Shown piece by piece: positions 1 through 10,697 of a stretch of DNA of 64,000 bases. Source of the DNA: Euphorbia lathyris (taxonomy: Eukaryota > Streptophyta > Magnoliopsida > Malpighiales > Euphorbiaceae); NCBI RefSeq assembly GCF_963576675.1, contig NC_088915.1, forward strand, positions 39,089,501 through 39,153,500. The letters run 5' to 3'. The notes beneath the pieces were generated by a model. The model saw only the letters and a program-made list of their open reading frames with translations. It had not been told where the DNA came from and made no database searches. The position numbers and the translations under genes are program-made. Position 1 is the stretch's first letter. Each line of letters starts with the position of its first letter.

Positions 1-2
1 AT

Positions 3-1496
3 GATCTCAAGAAGCTACAAAATCATGCTTCGGCTATAAACATGCTTCACTGTGCATTAGATGCTGCAAAGTACAACGAAATTTCAGGTTGTGAGTCAGC
101 GCAGGAGATCTGGAAGAAGCTGGAGGTCACCTACGAAGGAACCAACAAAGTTAAGGAGTCCAAGGTGAACCAGCACATGAGGTTGTATGAGCTCTTCGAA
201 ATGAATTATGATGAAAGAATCTCTGACATGAACTCAAGATTCACAAACATAATCAACAAGCTCAAGAGACTTGGCAAGATCTTTACTGAGGAAGAGCAAG
301 TCAAGAAGATACTAAGGAGTCTTCCTAAAAGCTGGCAAGCCAAGAAAACTGCTGTTGAGGAAGCTCAAGACTTAACCACCTACAAGTATGATGAACTCAT
401 TGGCTCGCTGCTGACCCATGAGATCTCAATGAAGAACTTCGAGGTGAAGGAGAAGTCTGAAGACAAGAAGCAAAAGTCTCTTGTCATGAAAGCTGACTCC
501 ACTGATGGGAGCTCAACAGACGATGAAGAAATGGCAATGTTCACTAGAAAGATGAAAAGGCTGTTCAGAAAGAATGATAAATATTCCAAGAAGCCTTAGA
601 AGAAGTTTGATAAGTACAAAGCTGAGTCAAGCGATAACAAGTACAAGAAGGACAACTCAAAGCCCATTACATGCTTTGAATGTCATCAAACTGGCCATAT
701 CAAATCAAGCTGTCCTACCTTGAGGAAAGAAAGGAGGAACGACAAGAAGGCAATGGTGGCAACCTGGAGTGATATTGATGAGTCATCATCATCAGAAGCG
801 GATGCCACTGAGTCAGCAAAGATCTGCTTCATGGCAGATGAGCTTGCTGAGCCTTGTGTTTGTGAGCATGCTGACCCCTCCATTGCATCTGACGATGAGG
901 TAAACTCAACTGAGGTAATATCACTACCCTTGCTCAGAAATGAAATGATTAATGCCTTGAGTGACCTCTACACACTTGTCAAAAAGTGTAACAAGAAGGT
1001 TAGAGCACTCAGCAGGCGATGTGACGAGATTGAGGAGGTCAAACTGAGTGACCTTCGATATCTTCTCCAGGACAACTCAACCTTGCATAGCAATATAGAA
1101 ATTATGCAAAAGTTTGTCTCTGAGGTCCAATCAGATTCTAAGAAACTGAAAAAGGATGTCACATCTATTCAGAATCAACTAAAGGTTCCGAATAAAATAA
1201 ATATCCCTCTGAACACTCAGTACCGAAGTACTAGTCAGCAGAGATGGAATCCTCAGCGGAACGTCTAGTGTGACTTCTGTGGGAAGAAAGGACACACCTC
1301 AAAGGTGTGCTGGCATGCTCAGCACTGGGGTGCTGACCAGTCAGTGAGATATCCTAAACGGAAGGTCAGTTGCGACTTTTGTGGGAAGAATGGACACACT
1401 GTCCAAGTATGTCATCATAAAATTAAATATGATGATTTACCTGTTGAACCTAACAAACAAGGACCCAAAAAGAATTGGGTACCTAAAAGTAACTAG
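3..1496 (+). pseudogene. Ty1/copia (SIRE-type) gag, 5'-truncated by window, two internal stops
   Basis: This is the capsid/nucleocapsid gene of a copia retrotransposon. The frame is open from base 3, so the gene starts outside the window. The first ~185 codons match the UBN2-type copia gag domain (IWKKLEVTYEGTNKVKE, then an EEEQVKKILRSLPKSW core). One frame continues to 1496, broken by TAG at 597-599 and TAG at 1266-1268. Three CX2CX4HX4C zinc knuckles lie in this same frame: CFECHQTGHIKSSC at 672-713, then two CDFCGK..GH....C copies after 1269. Three knuckles is more than the usual one or two. The segment between them is acidic and Ser-rich, then coiled-coil-like. The pol reading continues in another frame, so gag and pol are now separated by a shift near 1494. 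Family assignment is by motif recognition; the decay is seen directly. Confidence 0.85.
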
Positions 1497-1498
1497 CT

Positions 1499-1819
1499 AT
1501 ATTGCAGGTAAGCCTGAGGTGTGCTGAGAAGTCAAAGATGTGGTACATTGATATCGCCTGCTCGAGGCATATGACTGGTGATGAAACTCAGTTCATCACA
1601 TTTGTGCATAAATGAGGAGGAAGCGTAAGTTTTGGAGACAACAAAAAGGGTAAGATAGTAGGGTCAGGAACCGTTGGTGGTAATCCTACTATTGAGTCAG
1701 TCTCCCTAGTCAGCGGACTCAAATATAACTTACTCAGCGTAGCTCAGCTATGTGACAATGGGAGAAAAGTTATATTTGATGACACTTGATGTAAAATATT
1801 CGAGGGTAAAACAAATGAG
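1499..1819 (+). pseudogene. Copia protease region, degenerate active site and two stops
   Basis: In the pol frame, bases from 1541 encode WYIDIACSRHMTG. Copia proteases have WYLDSGCSRHMTG here, with the catalytic triplet Asp-Ser-Gly. The Asp is kept, but Ser-Gly is Ile-Ala, which should abolish proteolysis. The downstream protease features GGSVSFGDN and LLSVAQLCDNG are still readable. TGA stops interrupt the frame at 1613-1615 and 1787-1789. So polyprotein maturation is lost even though the rest of pol is open. Confidence 0.8.
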
Positions 1820-4612
1820 TTGATTTTAACTGCCCCTCGTATTGATAATGTTTTTATGCTGAACTTAGAAAAGAAATTTTCAAAAACTGTATGCTTAGTG
1901 TCAAAGGAAGAAAATTCCTGGCTATGGCACAGGAGACTTGGTCATGTAAGCATGGACCTCCTGGCCAAATTAGCAAGAAAGCAACTAGTTGAGGGATTGC
2001 CAGAACTTAAGTTCGAAAAAGATCAATTATGCAACGCTTGTCAAGCTGGAAAACAAACCAAACAATCTTTTCATAGTAAAAACATTGTCTCAACTAAGCG
2101 TCCATTAGAGTTACTACACTTGGATCTCTTCGGTCCAGTCCAGCCACTGAGCTTGGGTGGTAGAAGATTTTCCTTGGTCATTGTAGATGACTTTTCTCGG
2201 TACACTCGGATCATCTTGCTGAGTAGCAAGGATGAAACCTTTGAGACGTTCTCAACTTTAGTAAGAAAACTTGAAAATGATAAAGACCTTAAGTTAGCTC
2301 ACATCCGAAGTGATAATGGTGGAGAATTCAAGAACCAACAGTTTGTTGAATTCTGTGAAGCCAGCGACATTGACCATAACTTTTCTGCTCCTAGAACGCC
2401 TCAACAAAATGGGGTTGTTGAAAGGAAAAACAGAACCTTGGTTGAAATAGCCAGGACAATGCTGAGTGAGCATAGGCTTCCAAAGTACTTTTGGGGAGAA
2501 GCTGTCAACACAGCGTGCTACATACTTAATAGGGCTCTAGTTAGACCCATATTAAAGAAGACTCCCTACGAACTTTGGAAAGGACGAAAGCCCAACATTG
2601 GATACTTTCGTGCCTTTGGTTGTAAATGTTTTATTTTAAATACCAAAGACAGCCTAGCTAAGTTTGACTCAAAAGCTGATGAAGCTATCTTTTTAGGCTA
2701 CTCAACAAACAGTAAAGCATACAGAGTTTTCAATAAACGAACTCAGGTCTTAGAAGAGTCAGTACACGTTGAGTTCGATGAAACTAACCCTGCAGGAAGA
2801 GACATGCAGCTGACTGAGGATGATCCACACTCAGCTCTCGCTGAGTCATTGCCTCAAGGGCTGACCAAAGGTAAAAGCGAAACTCAAATTGTTTTCACTG
2901 AGCAATCTACACCTGCAGAGATTGTTGAAATACAACCAGCACAAGACATCAATCTACCAAAAAAGATCAGAATACTAAGAGGACACTCAGAGAGTGCCAT
3001 TCTTGATGCCGCTGAGAACACCCTGATGACAAGAAATCAACTCAGGAGATACCTCAGCAACGTAGCATTCGTCTCAGTCCAGGAACCAAAGAATTTCGCT
3101 GAAGCTGAGTACGATGAATTTTGGATGAATGCAATGCAAGAAGAACTTGATCAGTTTAGAAGAAATGAAGTATGGGACTTAGTGCCAAAACCAAGAAGCC
3201 AGAAGACCATAGAAACAAGATGGGTCTTCCGCAACAAGCTGGATGAACAAGGGAACGTGGTCAGAAACAAAGCAAGACTTGTAGCTCAGGGCTACAGTCA
3301 GCAAGAAGGTATTAACTACGGTGAGACCTTCGCCCCAGTGGCAAGGCTAGAGGCTATAAGAATTTTATGTGCATATGCAAGTTATATGAACTTTAAATTG
3401 TTTCAAATGGATGTTAAGAGTGCATTCCTTAATGGAGTTATAAACGAGGAAGTCTATGTTAATCAGCCTCCAGGGTTTGAGGATCCTAAGTTCCCAAACC
3501 ACGTTTATAAGCTCAAAAAGGCTTTGTATGGTCTCAAGCAAGCACCACGTGCTTGGTATGAGAGGCTAACCAGTTTCTTGCTGACTAGAAATTATGTCAG
3601 AGGTAAAGCTGATACAACCTTATTCATTAAGAGGAAGGGTAAAGACACCCTACTGGCTCAAATATATGTTGATGACATTATTTTTGGTGCCACTAACGAG
3701 TCAATGTGCAAGGAATTTAGTAAGAAGATGCAGACTGAGTTTGAAATGTCAATGATGCGAGAACTCAACTTCTTCCTTGGACTTCAAATCAAACAAGGGA
3801 AAAATGGCATCTTCATCAGTCAAACTAAGTATGCTAAGGAGATATTGAAGAAGTATGAACTTGAGAATTGCAAGTCAATATCTACCCCTATGGGCACTGA
3901 CACTGTCCTCTGCGCTGATGAAAATGGTAAGTCAGTAGACAGCAGATTGTACCGAGGTATGATTGGTTCTCTACTCTACTTAACTGCTAGTAGGCCGGAC
4001 ATTCAGTTCTCAGTATGTTATTGTGCTAGATATCAATCTAACCCTAAGGAATCTCATTACATAGCTGTAAAAAGAATCCTTAGATATTTGCAAGGCTCGG
4101 TGAATGCAGGTTTGTGGTATCCCAATACTCATGATTTCACACTCATAGGATACACTGACGCTGACTACGGACGAGACAAGCTTGAACGAAAAAGCACCTC
4201 AGGAGGATGCCACTTCCTTGGGAGTTGTCTTGTGTCCTGGTTCAGCAAGAAGCAGGCGTCAGTAGCCCTGTCAACAACTGAAGCTGAGTATATTGCTGCT
4301 GGAAGCTGTGTTGCTCAAGTCCTATGGATTAAGCAACAGCTTGAAGATTATAGCGTTCAAACTAAAATAATTGAAGTCAAATGTGACAACAAGAGTGCCA
4401 TTGACTTATCAAAGAACCCAATCCAGCACAGTAGGATGAAGCATGTCAGCATAAGACATCACTTCATCAGAGATCATGTACTCAAGGGAGAGATCAAGCT
4501 GACCTATGTCCAAACGGATGAGCAGCTTGCTGATATCTTCACAAAGCCACTGGCTCGTGAGCAATTCAACATACTTAGAGAAGCCATTGGTATGTTTAAT
4601 CCTCTTCAATAA
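1790..4612 (+). CDS. Copia pol: GAG-pre-integrase, integrase, reverse transcriptase, RNase H (long open frame)
   Basis: A long open frame encodes most of the copia polyprotein. Residues below are counted from the TTG codon at 1820, which is not a biological start. The GAG-pre-integrase zinc region (LWHRRLGH ... CNACQAGKQ) is at ~35-78. The integrase core is at ~95-210, with the D-D-E triad at about D102, D165 (SDNGGEF) and E201 (GVVERKNR). The reverse transcriptase runs ~455-700 with YVDD at 616-619. RNase H has D780 (YTDADY), E821 (STTEAEY) and D856 (CDNKSA), and the end reads [10 protein letters not shown], typical of copia. All catalytic residues seen are intact. The order IN before RT fixes Ty1/copia. 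The RT-flanking sequence and the extra 3' ORF suggest the SIRE/Maximus lineage. Upstream protease and gag are broken, so the element is probably dead by itself. Confidence 0.9.
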   Translation, partial: CKIFEGKTNELILTAPRIDNVFMLNLEKKFSKTVCLVSKEENSWLWHRRLGHVSMDLLAKLARKQLVEGLPELKFEKDQLCNACQAGKQTKQSFHSKNIVSTKRPLELLHLDLFGPVQPLSLGGRRFSLVIVDDFSRYTRIILLSSKDETFETFSTLVRKLENDKDLKLAHIRSDNGGEFKNQQFVEFCEASDIDHNFSAPRTPQQNGVVERKNRTLVEIARTMLSEHRLPKYFWGEAVNTACYILNRALVRPILKKTPYELWKGRKPNIGYFRAFGCKCFILNTKDSLAKFDSKADEAIFLGYSTNSKAYRVFNKRTQVLEESVHVEFDETNPAGRDMQLTEDDPHSALAESLPQGLTKGKSETQIVFTEQSTPAEIVEIQPAQDINLPKKIRILRGHSESAILDAAENTLMTRNQLRRYLSNVAFVSVQEPKNFAEAEYDEFWMNAMQEELDQFRRNEVWDLVPKPRSQKTIETRWVFRNKLDEQGNVVRNKARLVAQGYSQQEGINYGETFAPVARLEAIRILCAYASYMNFKLFQMDVKSAFLNGVINEEVYVNQPPGFEDPKFPNHVYKLKKALYGLKQAPRAWYERLTSFLLTRNYVRGKADTTLFIKRKGKDTLLAQIYVDDIIFGATNESMCKEFSKKMQTEFEMSMMRELNFFLGLQIKQGKNGIFISQTKYAKEILKKYELENCKSISTPMGTDTVLCADENGKSVDSRLYRGMIGSLLYLTASRPDIQFSVCYCARYQSNPKESHYIAVKRILRYLQGSVNAGLWYPNTHDFTLIGYTDADYGRDKLERKSTSGGCHFLGSCLVSWFSKKQASVALSTTEAEYIAAGSCVAQVLWIKQQLEDYSVQTKIIEVKCDNKSAIDLSKNPIQHSRMKHVSIRHHFIRDHVLKGEIKLTYVQTDEQLADIFTKPLAREQFNILREAIGMFNPLQ

Positions 4613-5094
4613 ATTCCAAGTATAGTATGTATGCATGCTGAGTGAATTACCATGCTGAATGATTTATGCTAAATCAATAACTACCACATACTCAGTAGAT
4701 ATACATGTTGAGTGTTTATCTTAAGCTGAGCTACTAATCATAAGAATTATTCCTTGCGTAACACTGACTGCTCAGGACTTTGAACGTTTGAAATCCTTAA
4801 CACTGAGTAAAGATCCGTTGCAAAATTTAATGCATAACACGCGAATTAAATAGCCACCTAGGATGACATAAGCGCGATGATTAGAAAACACATGCGCCGA
4901 ATGTGTCATAAATGCCAGAATATTTGTCGATTGAGTATCTCGAGGTCAAATGGCCACCTCAACGCTTAGGATCAATTCGACACCTCTATAAATAGTGGAT
5001 GATTTCTCACTTTTATCTCTTTACGCTTAGAAATTTCTGGTATTCAAATACTCTTCTCTAAAAACTCCCAAACTTCTCAAACTCTCTAAGAATC
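4613..5094 (+). other. pol-to-3'ORF spacer of the SIRE-type element
   Basis: No coding frame is visible in this 480-bp spacer. It has scattered CTGAGT/ACTCAG words, which also recur in the coding parts of the element. It ends with a TATA box and a pyrimidine-rich leader before the ATG at 5095. Confidence 0.6.
4987..4994 (+). promoter_or_regulatory. TATA box ahead of the 3' extra ORF
   Basis: The sequence CTATAAATAG at 4986-4995 is a near-ideal plant TATA box. It stands about 100 bp before the ATG at 5095. The leader between them is CT-rich (TCTCACTTTTATCTCTTTACG and so on), as in plant core promoters and 5' UTRs. This would let the 3' ORF be transcribed separately from the genomic LTR transcript. 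Function is inferred. Confidence 0.5.
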
Positions 5095-7081
5095 ATGACA
5101 AAAGATTCTCAGAATGTCTCCGGTGCCGGTTACACCGATAATCGCTCCGATGAAAACCCTTAAATCCCTACTCAGCAGGAACACGGTGAGACTCCCACCA
5201 AGTCTCAAGAAACGAGTCAGCGTGACCACTCAAAGGTCACTACCCCAAGGACGAAAACCCATGCTGACCAAGCCGCCTCTTCGAGAGGAAAGCAAAAGCA
5301 AGATAAGGCGAAGAAACCCGTTGAACGTACCTACTCTCCAGTTTACGAGAGTGTGAGGGGGTATAAGGTTGAGCACTCTAGATGGTTTTCAAAGGGTTTT
5401 GTGGAAGCTGAGCAACTCTTCTGTGAGTGGATCAAAAACAATGGCTGGACCGAGTTGTTCTCAGTTCGCAAAGAGACCTATCCTGAGTTAGTGAAGGAAT
5501 TCTATGCTAACCTAAAAGCCGCGGATGATAATCAGGACTACATGGTCACCCAGGTTCGGGGAAAGGATATCTTCATCAACCCCGCTTATCTTGCCTCGCT
5601 ACTCAAGTTGAAAAACGAAGGAGCAATACTTCGTAAATCTGGTGACCAAGATAAAACCAACTACTCCATTGAGTTCTGTAAACCTTCTGGTCATGTAGGG
5701 GAAATTTCGAGTACCTCCATGGGTCGGAATCAGAAGATGGCCCACTACATACTGACCAATTTCATCTTCCCCAAGATCAACTGCACCAACTCAGTGACAA
5801 ACTTTGAGCAGTGCTTCATCTGGCACATGCTGACCTACACGCCGATAAACATGCCTGTCTTCTTAATCGGTGGGTTTCAAAGAAGCATTGGAACCCTTAG
5901 GTTAGGCTCCATAATCACCAAAATCCTTAAGGATCACCGGGTAAGCTTGGTTGAGGAAATCCACACAATAGGAACAGAGATCACTGCAGCGGCACTGTTT
6001 GGTCTATTCTACGATCAACCAATTGTGCCTAAGAAAGGGAAAGCAGTCGTTATCCAAGAAACTAAGGGGACGGTGACTCGAAAGGGAAGGAAGGAAAGAA
6101 AGAGGAAAGTTGTCCAAAGCCCCTCTAGAGACGCTGTCTCTCCACCTAAAACGCTTAAGTTCGTGTCCAGAGGAACTAAGCCCCAAATTCAACAAGGTCA
6201 GGATGGACCTAGGTCAGCTGAGAAAAGACCAAGGCAAGCTGAGCCTGAAGTAGAAGAGAGAGAGGATGCTGATGAGCAACCACTAAGGAAGAAGAAAAAA
6301 CTCTCTTTTGAGTTAAGACCCATCAATGCACCTCCCACTGACTTCATCATTCCCACTGATTCACACTATGCACGAAGTCTTGGCGATGACATTGAGCAAC
6401 CACAGGATGAACAAGATGAAGAAGAACTGGGTGGTCAGTTTGATAATGAGGAAACAGTGGATGATGAGCAACATGAGTCATCAGATGTTGAACAGCATGA
6501 CACAACCTACACTGAGGAGGTTGAAGAAGATGAAGCTGAGCCAACAGAAAAGGAACACACTGTTCAAAGGGAAACTTCACCTACTGACTCTATTGAGTCT
6601 ATTCCTGCTGACCCCTCTCCTCCAAAGACAAAGAGACTGCGAAGACTTAAGAAGAAGGCACACAAATCCCCCGTCATTGATCTGATGAGTGACTCGCCTC
6701 TGAGGGATGAAATCACTGACCTATCAGATGTGCATATTAGGTTCTTCTCTAACCCTATTGAGTCTCCACCAGAGCAACAGGAAAAGCAAGCCTCTGTTTC
6801 TCAACCTAAGGAACATGCCGACTTAACTGCTTCCCCAAGCCAAGATGATGCCGAGCAAGTGCTCGAAGATCCTGCTCCTCAACATGTTGAGCAAGATAAG
6901 GAAATACCTGCTCAGGTCAATACTGAACTTCCTCAGCTTCCCAAATCCAGTCAGTTTCAGCCTGACTCTGAGCAAGTAACACATTCTGCCGATCATCCTC
7001 TTCCACAAATTCAAGTGCAGAATATAATCCAGTCAGTGTCTACTGGAAATCAAAACTCAAGACCAGCATTGACCCCTTTGT
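5095..7081 (+). pseudogene. Extra 3' ORF (env-like/aORF) of SIRE-type element, one early stop, 3' end cut by an LTR
   Basis: The likely original start is the ATG at 5095, in frame with the long open stretch 5353-7081. One TAA at 5161-5163 breaks it. The N-terminal third has a motif set (FYANLKAAD, then a segment running to IWHMLTYTPINMP) that I associate with the 'putative plant transposon protein' domain found in 3' ORFs of plant LTR elements. The remainder is low-complexity, very acidic and Pro/Gln/Glu-rich, with basic clusters such as RKKKK and KTKRLRRLKKK that resemble nuclear signals. I see no clear transmembrane segment, so 'envelope' is only a historical label. The last codons up to 7104 come from the inserted LTR, so the native C-terminus and polypurine tract are missing. 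Function unknown. Confidence 0.7.
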
Positions 7082-8689
7082 TGTTGGTGTGCCCTAGTTC
7101 TTAGGCATTGGTTCTATGCTTTGTATTTAACATTATGTATATTGTTAAAATACATTGTATAAGTGTTATATGAATAAAGGCATTAATTCATTCTATTTAT
7201 ATTTTGTGCTATAAACCTGATCCATTGATTGTTAATCATAAACCTATTTGAGGCCTATTCTATTCATGTGAATGAATAAAACCAAAGGCCTATACATTCA
7301 GTATCTGTGCAGTAGTGTTGAACATACAACTGCAATACTTGTATAATAAGCTATGGATGTAGGTACATGTTGATGTAAGTCAATACGGGTTAGGACTGAT
7401 CCACTTTAGAAAGATTCATGGTGGACGTGTCATTGATCTTTCTATATGTAGAACTCTATTATCTCTAGACCTGATTTCACTATAGTAAACAACGTGGAAT
7501 CTGGTTCACTTTGATATACGCCTAACAGGTCTGTAACAGGATGCCAAATATGGGTATGTTGGGTGAATCAGTGAACACGTTGTTTCGGTTAAGTGAAGTG
7601 AAGGAATTACCACTCACCTAATAGTGAGCTGATATCACCGATCACTTTATAAGTGGAATTGAAGAAGTGTATGTCTATACCCTGATAAGTAGTTTTAGTT
7701 ATCTGATTCATCAGTTCACTTTCGATCAACGAATATCATAAACCATACAGAGAATGACAGCCACTATGTCTCTAGTTTATAATATCGATATGCAATTTAT
7801 AAGAGATACTAAGAGACCATCTATTGGGTTTCATGTCTCATTGAGACGGTTGAAATAATTCGTATCAGTTAGGGACCGTAATGGTTTGCTAGAACCCACT
7901 TACGGTCATTGGGTTTTAGGCCCATGACTGACTGAGGATGGGCCCACAGAATCGTGCACACACAACTGATGGGATGAAACTTAAACAATAAATACATGTC
8001 ATGTATTCAATCAGAAAGGAACGGGTTAATTAATTGTCAATTAATTAACTGTAGGGATTAATTAATTATTTATTAACTAACAAGTTAATCCAATTAGTAT
8101 TTGAAATTGATTATAGTTAATTAATAAACTTCCTGATATAATTAATTAGTCAATTGATTAATTAGATTGCATCGGGTAATTTATTAATGGTACTGATAAT
8201 CTAGTTAAATTCTTTTAGGTCTTAATCGTACTTGCTGGTTATTCTAATTAACCAATTAATGTCAATTGAATTAAATAAATACTCTTAGATTTTATTTATG
8301 AGATTGAATTAATTAAGTGTTAATTTGCAATTAACTAAAATTACTTAAAACCTAGTCAAGAAAGTATTTAAGGTCTAATTAAAAAAGAACAAAGCTGACC
8401 CTAGCCTAGACACTGCATATTTCGGCCAGCATTGTAGCCTCCCCTTGCTCGGCTAGCACCGTTTTCATTCCGATAGAGTTGGTGCACGAGACCTTTGGAG
8501 AATCAAACGACTTGTGGATTTCTTTAGCCATCTCTAGAAGAGATTAAACCTGTAAGTTTCTGATAACTCTTAGAAAAACGTTTTAAAGGTTCAATCCGTG
8601 GTAATCTAACACAGTCTATGGATTCTAGAAAATTTTAAACGGTAGCATTCTGATGCACTTTGTTTATTTTTAATGATGAATCCCCAACA
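7082..8689 (+). mobile_element. Copia LTR (1608 bp) inserted into the SIRE 3' ORF
   Basis: The segment begins TGTTGG and ends CCAACA, a perfect 6-bp terminal inverted repeat with the TG...CA ends of LTRs. A methionine-initiator primer binding site follows one base later, so this end is the 3' boundary of a 5' LTR. No polypurine tract precedes 7082, and the reading frame of the upstream ORF runs straight into it. I therefore read it as a separate element inserted in the SIRE body, not as the SIRE 3' LTR. Its general layout (AT-rich 3' third, short leader) resembles the copia LTR at 37905. The rest of the inserted element is missing beyond about 8945. Confidence 0.75.
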
Positions 8690-8690
8690 G

Positions 8691-8702
8691 TGGTATCAGA
8701 GC
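8691..8702 (+). other. Primer binding site (tRNA-iMet type)
   Basis: TGGTATCAGAGC follows the LTR end after one base. It is the complement of the 3' end of plant initiator tRNA-Met, the usual primer site of copia elements. Confidence 0.85.
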
Positions 8703-10163
8703 TACGACTCGTTAGATTTGATGTATTGATCTTTTCGGGTTTTAAAACTTTGAGATTATTATGTATATATTTGTGTTTGATTGTTTGTGTTTTCTGTTTT
8801 GAAAAACAATAAGTAAAACAAAATATTTTTCTGTTTTTTGGATTCACAGAGTTCAGTCGTCGGGCTGACTATGTCGAGATCGAGGCTGGAGATTCGTTAA
8901 GTCCGGGGTTGGTCGAGGTGCCGTTCGGCACAACACTGCTTTAATCTCTGTTTCTACAATTTGAAGCTAACATTGCTTATTCCTATTAATCTGTCATAGT
9001 AAAGTTTTTCTTTTAACTTGATAATCGCCGATCTTTTTTTTTTTTTTGTTAACCAACATTATTATTTGTCATGAGACAATCTTTTTACATTTCCTAATTT
9101 TGTCAAAAAAAAAACAGTCTTATAGTAGATGGCTTGCATCCATTTCTCTATTTCAATTTTTCAGTCCATTTCTCTATTTCACTTTTCAGTTTATTGATGA
9201 AGTGATTTTCAAAGTTGAGAAAATGAATTGTCGATCTCGCCAAGCGATCTCCAATGCTCAAATGAGAAAACGAAGCATTTTTAAGTTGCTTAATTGGTTG
9301 TGTTTTCATTAACTGGTATTTCATTTGTGTTGTTTAATATTGCTATCTGCCAATGCCAACAATGCAATGGATAAAATTGTACGGCTCTTTTTAGTGATTT
9401 TAATAATTTTGTTGTATCTGACAATAGAATGATTAATGAAACATATGAACAACCTTATTATTATTTCATGGTTAGATGAATTGGAATAGAAAAAAATTAA
9501 GAGGCTTGGTTCAACATTCATGATTGTCTTGCATAAAAAGACTTGAAATTATTCTACAGATGTATATTAATTTAATTTTTATATATCTTTTATACACCTT
9601 TATTAATTAATTAGCCTTAATTAATTAGTAATCAGCCTATTGGATAATAAGAGCTTTTCAGTTAGTGTTATGGTGAGATTGGCATTATTTTTGGTGCAAC
9701 AGGGAACAATTCACTCATAAATTCTCTAGCATATACTTTAATTCTACCTAAAGTCTACTTTCCTCATGACATAAATTAATCATATCACTCTACATTACAA
9801 ATTATAAAACACATTGAAGTTATTTTATTAATATTTCCGAATAAATAATAAGCTGTTAATTATTAAATTATCCTTACAATTAATTGAATCTTATATTATA
9901 ATGAAATATAGCTTCGAATTTCCGTGCCTAATGATAATAAATAATCATTTTTTATTAATATTTTTTTAATAGCGGCATCAGTAAAATCAAATGAATACAT
10001 GGAGTTTTTAGTGAAAGGTTTTAAATGAATACATGAAGTTTTTAGTGAAAGGTTAAAACCATGTGAAATTTTGAAAACCAGAAGTTTCATTTTTTTTTTC
10101 ATAATTTATATTAAAGATTGAACATCAAATGTTGAAGGATTCCATGTCAGCCACTCAACTTAT
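8703..10163. other. Leader remnant, then AT-rich sequence without a recognisable gene
   Basis: Bases 8703 to about 8945 look like the leader of the second copia element; the GC-richer stretch at 8848-8938 is typical of such leaders. From there to 10163 the DNA is AT-rich. Short frames exist but show no recognisable motif or plant codon pattern. A 33-bp near-perfect direct duplication lies at 9988-10053 (AATACATGRAGTTTTTAGTG unit). Confidence 0.5.
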
Positions 10164-10319
10164 AGTAAAGGCTATGCTTATTTTGTTTTTAACAAAGTAA
10201 GTCTTACTTTGTGTGTTTTCACCATTGAATTAATTTTATACTCCATCATCTAATGGTGAAAACACACCAAGTACAAGTAATGGTATTTTGTAACAAACAA
10301 AATAACCATAGAAGGCACC
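10164..10319. mobile_element. Mutator-like MITE, family 1, copy A
   Basis: A ~156-bp element with imperfect terminal inverted repeats (AAAGGCTATGCTTATTTTG at the left; the right end reversed reads GGTGCCTTCTATGGTTATTTTG). Each arm has its own small palindrome (ACTTTG...CAAAGT type), and the centre has an inverted GTGTTTTCACCATT. The flanks CTCAACTTAT (10154-10163) and CTCAACGTAT (10320-10329) are a 10-bp target duplication with one mismatch, the size made by Mutator-like transposases. Confidence 0.8.
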
Positions 10320-10612
10320 CTCAACGTATTATTTTTAAAACAAATATTTTATATATTCATTAAAGTTTTAATATGTAAATTTATAGATATTTACACAATG
10401 GTGACGAAACTAAATAATAAAACTGTGCTAGTATCCATATAAAAATATATAAATGAACTTCTGAATTTTCGGCATTTATATTACTGAAGGTCTTAAATTT
10501 ATTCTATTAAATTTCTAACCATCATAATTGAAAAATTACACTTTGAGAACTGATTAAACAAATTCACTTCACAAAATTACTCCTAGTTTTTTTTTCCTTT
10601 TAGTATTATCAA

Positions 10613-10640
10613 CTAGTTTTTGACCCGTGCGATGCACAGA
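10613..10640 (-). mobile_element. Possible Helitron 3' terminus
   Basis: Read on the minus strand, a short GTGC-ATC-GCAC hairpin is followed by GGGTCAAAAA and then CTAG, with T next. Helitron 3' ends have a hairpin about 10 nt before CTRR and insert at AT. The stem is only four base pairs. The nested tandem repeat just inside (10698-11574) is the kind of minisatellite often found near Helitron ends. The 5' end was not found. Confidence 0.35.
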
Positions 10641-10697
10641 TTCATCTTAATATATAAATATTAACAAAAATATAATTAATAATTACAATTAATGATA

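Noticed and set aside
7082..8689. Reading this LTR as the 3' LTR of the SIRE element
   Set aside because: No polypurine tract precedes it, a PBS follows it, and the 3' ORF runs into it without ending; an inserted second element explains more.
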